Positions 63,236 to 64,000 of a stretch of DNA of 64,000 bases are shown here, piece by piece (position 1 is the stretch's first letter; each line of letters opens with the position of its first letter). The stretch spans positions 186,001-250,000 of the forward strand of contig RCAB01000033.1 of the NCBI GenBank assembly GCA_003640385.1. The letters run 5' to 3'. This stretch comes from Setaria digitata (taxonomy: Eukaryota > Nematoda > Chromadorea > Rhabditida > Setariidae). Position numbers and translations under genes: made by a program. The notes under the pieces are model-generated. The model worked only from the letters and a program-made list of their open reading frames with translations. It was not told the origin of the DNA and made no database searches.

Positions 63236-64000
63236 AACGAATTATTTGAAAAATTTTTTCTTTTTTCTTCCATGTAAAATTGCATTATTTTCCGATGTTC
63301 CTGTAACTTCGATGGGAGAAGCAACTGACAAAAAAGAGTTTTTACCAGATCTTCAGAAAGTAATAATATTATTACCGCGTCAGTTAATTCATGACACTTG
63401 GCTTTGACAAAACAATTTGTGTCGAAATTTGTTAAAGTAAGTCTAAATTTTACACTGAAATTTTCGTTTAAGGTCTATGATCTTTCAAAATGAAAAAAAC
63501 ATTTTTATTGACACAAAAACATAAAAATCAAGCCAGATGCATGAAAAATGAAAACGAAAAAATTTTTCTTCATTCCTTCCAGGTTACAACCAGAAGTTCA
63601 CAAATCATAGATAATTAAAATGAGCAACTAAGATGTCAATATCAGATTCTAATTGGTGATTCAATAGAAAATTCATTGGAAGCGGCTCTAGAAATTTCTG
63701 AATTTATCTTATAAATGAAGCAAAACAGAAATTTGGTGTAATCTTCTGCATAATCAATTCAAATCTGCTTAATAACTAAATTGTTGAGTACGGTTTTCGA
63801 TTTATCTTCAAAAAATGGCGAACCCATAAAATTTTTATATCAAACTTAGCCAAGATTTTCATGTTCATTTGAAGTTTTGTTTAATAAATTAAAGGTATTT
63901 AAGAAGAATAGATTTCATACAAAACGTACAATTATGGCACTAGAGAAGTTGTTTGTTAAATCATCAGAGATTAAGGGAAACCCATACTTTCAATGAAGAC
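63236..64000. other. Upstream of the synthetase-like gene, right edge
   Basis: AT-rich; no exon recognised. Expected to hold the promoter or leader acceptor of the minus-strand gene starting at 63,235. Confidence 0.45.

Overview
The window looks like nuclear DNA from a parasitic nematode, most likely a filarial worm or close relative. It is very AT-rich. Genes are split into many short exons with consensus GT..TTTTCAG/TTTTAG introns, and the intergenic DNA is full of homopolymer and (TA)n runs. The genus is inferred from composition and gene structure; nothing in the window proves it. No operons, rRNAs, tRNAs or CRISPR arrays were seen. All gene models below were assembled by hand from acceptor/donor signals and reading-phase agreement.

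Layout. (1) 1-335: first coding exon (minus strand) of an immunoglobulin-superfamily surface protein that runs off the left edge. (2) 336-17,110: about 17 kb without a convincing gene, holding a less AT-rich block (1.74-2.35 kb), a (TA)n tract with an exact 42-bp duplication, and a MITE-like palindrome. (3) 17,111-29,495, minus: a 33-exon gene for an LRP5/LRP6/Arrow-type Wnt co-receptor, with four YWTD-EGF modules, three LDLa repeats, a membrane helix and a proline-rich tail. All 33 exons stay in phase and give 1,797 residues. (4) 29.5-33.0 kb: intergenic, with broken coding-like remnants on both strands at 31.3-32.7 kb. (5) 33,024-37,577, minus: a large uncharacterised helical/TPR-like protein. 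(6) 37,793-43,797, minus: a tetraspanin with two phase-0 versions of the CCG exon of its large extracellular loop. (7) 44,295-46,082, minus: a probable small membrane protein of unknown family. (8) 46,870-49,810, minus: a ULK3-like kinase with two MIT domains, 492 residues. (9) 49.8-53.8 kb: non-coding, with a GC-rich island at 52.7-53.6 kb. (10) 53,846-56,498, plus: a TBCEL/coel-1-like tubulin-cofactor-E-like protein, 410 residues. (11) 57,824-63,235, minus: an acyl-CoA-synthetase-like protein of 665 residues whose ATP-grasping P-loop is degenerate.

These genes do not form one pathway; they are ordinary neighbours, mostly on the minus strand. The most interesting points are the full LRP5/6-type receptor in a nematode whose PPPSP signalling motifs have lost the proline after the serine, the apparently mutually exclusive tetraspanin loop exons, the probable pseudo-acyl-CoA synthetase, and a cluster of degenerate, possibly transferred coding fragments.
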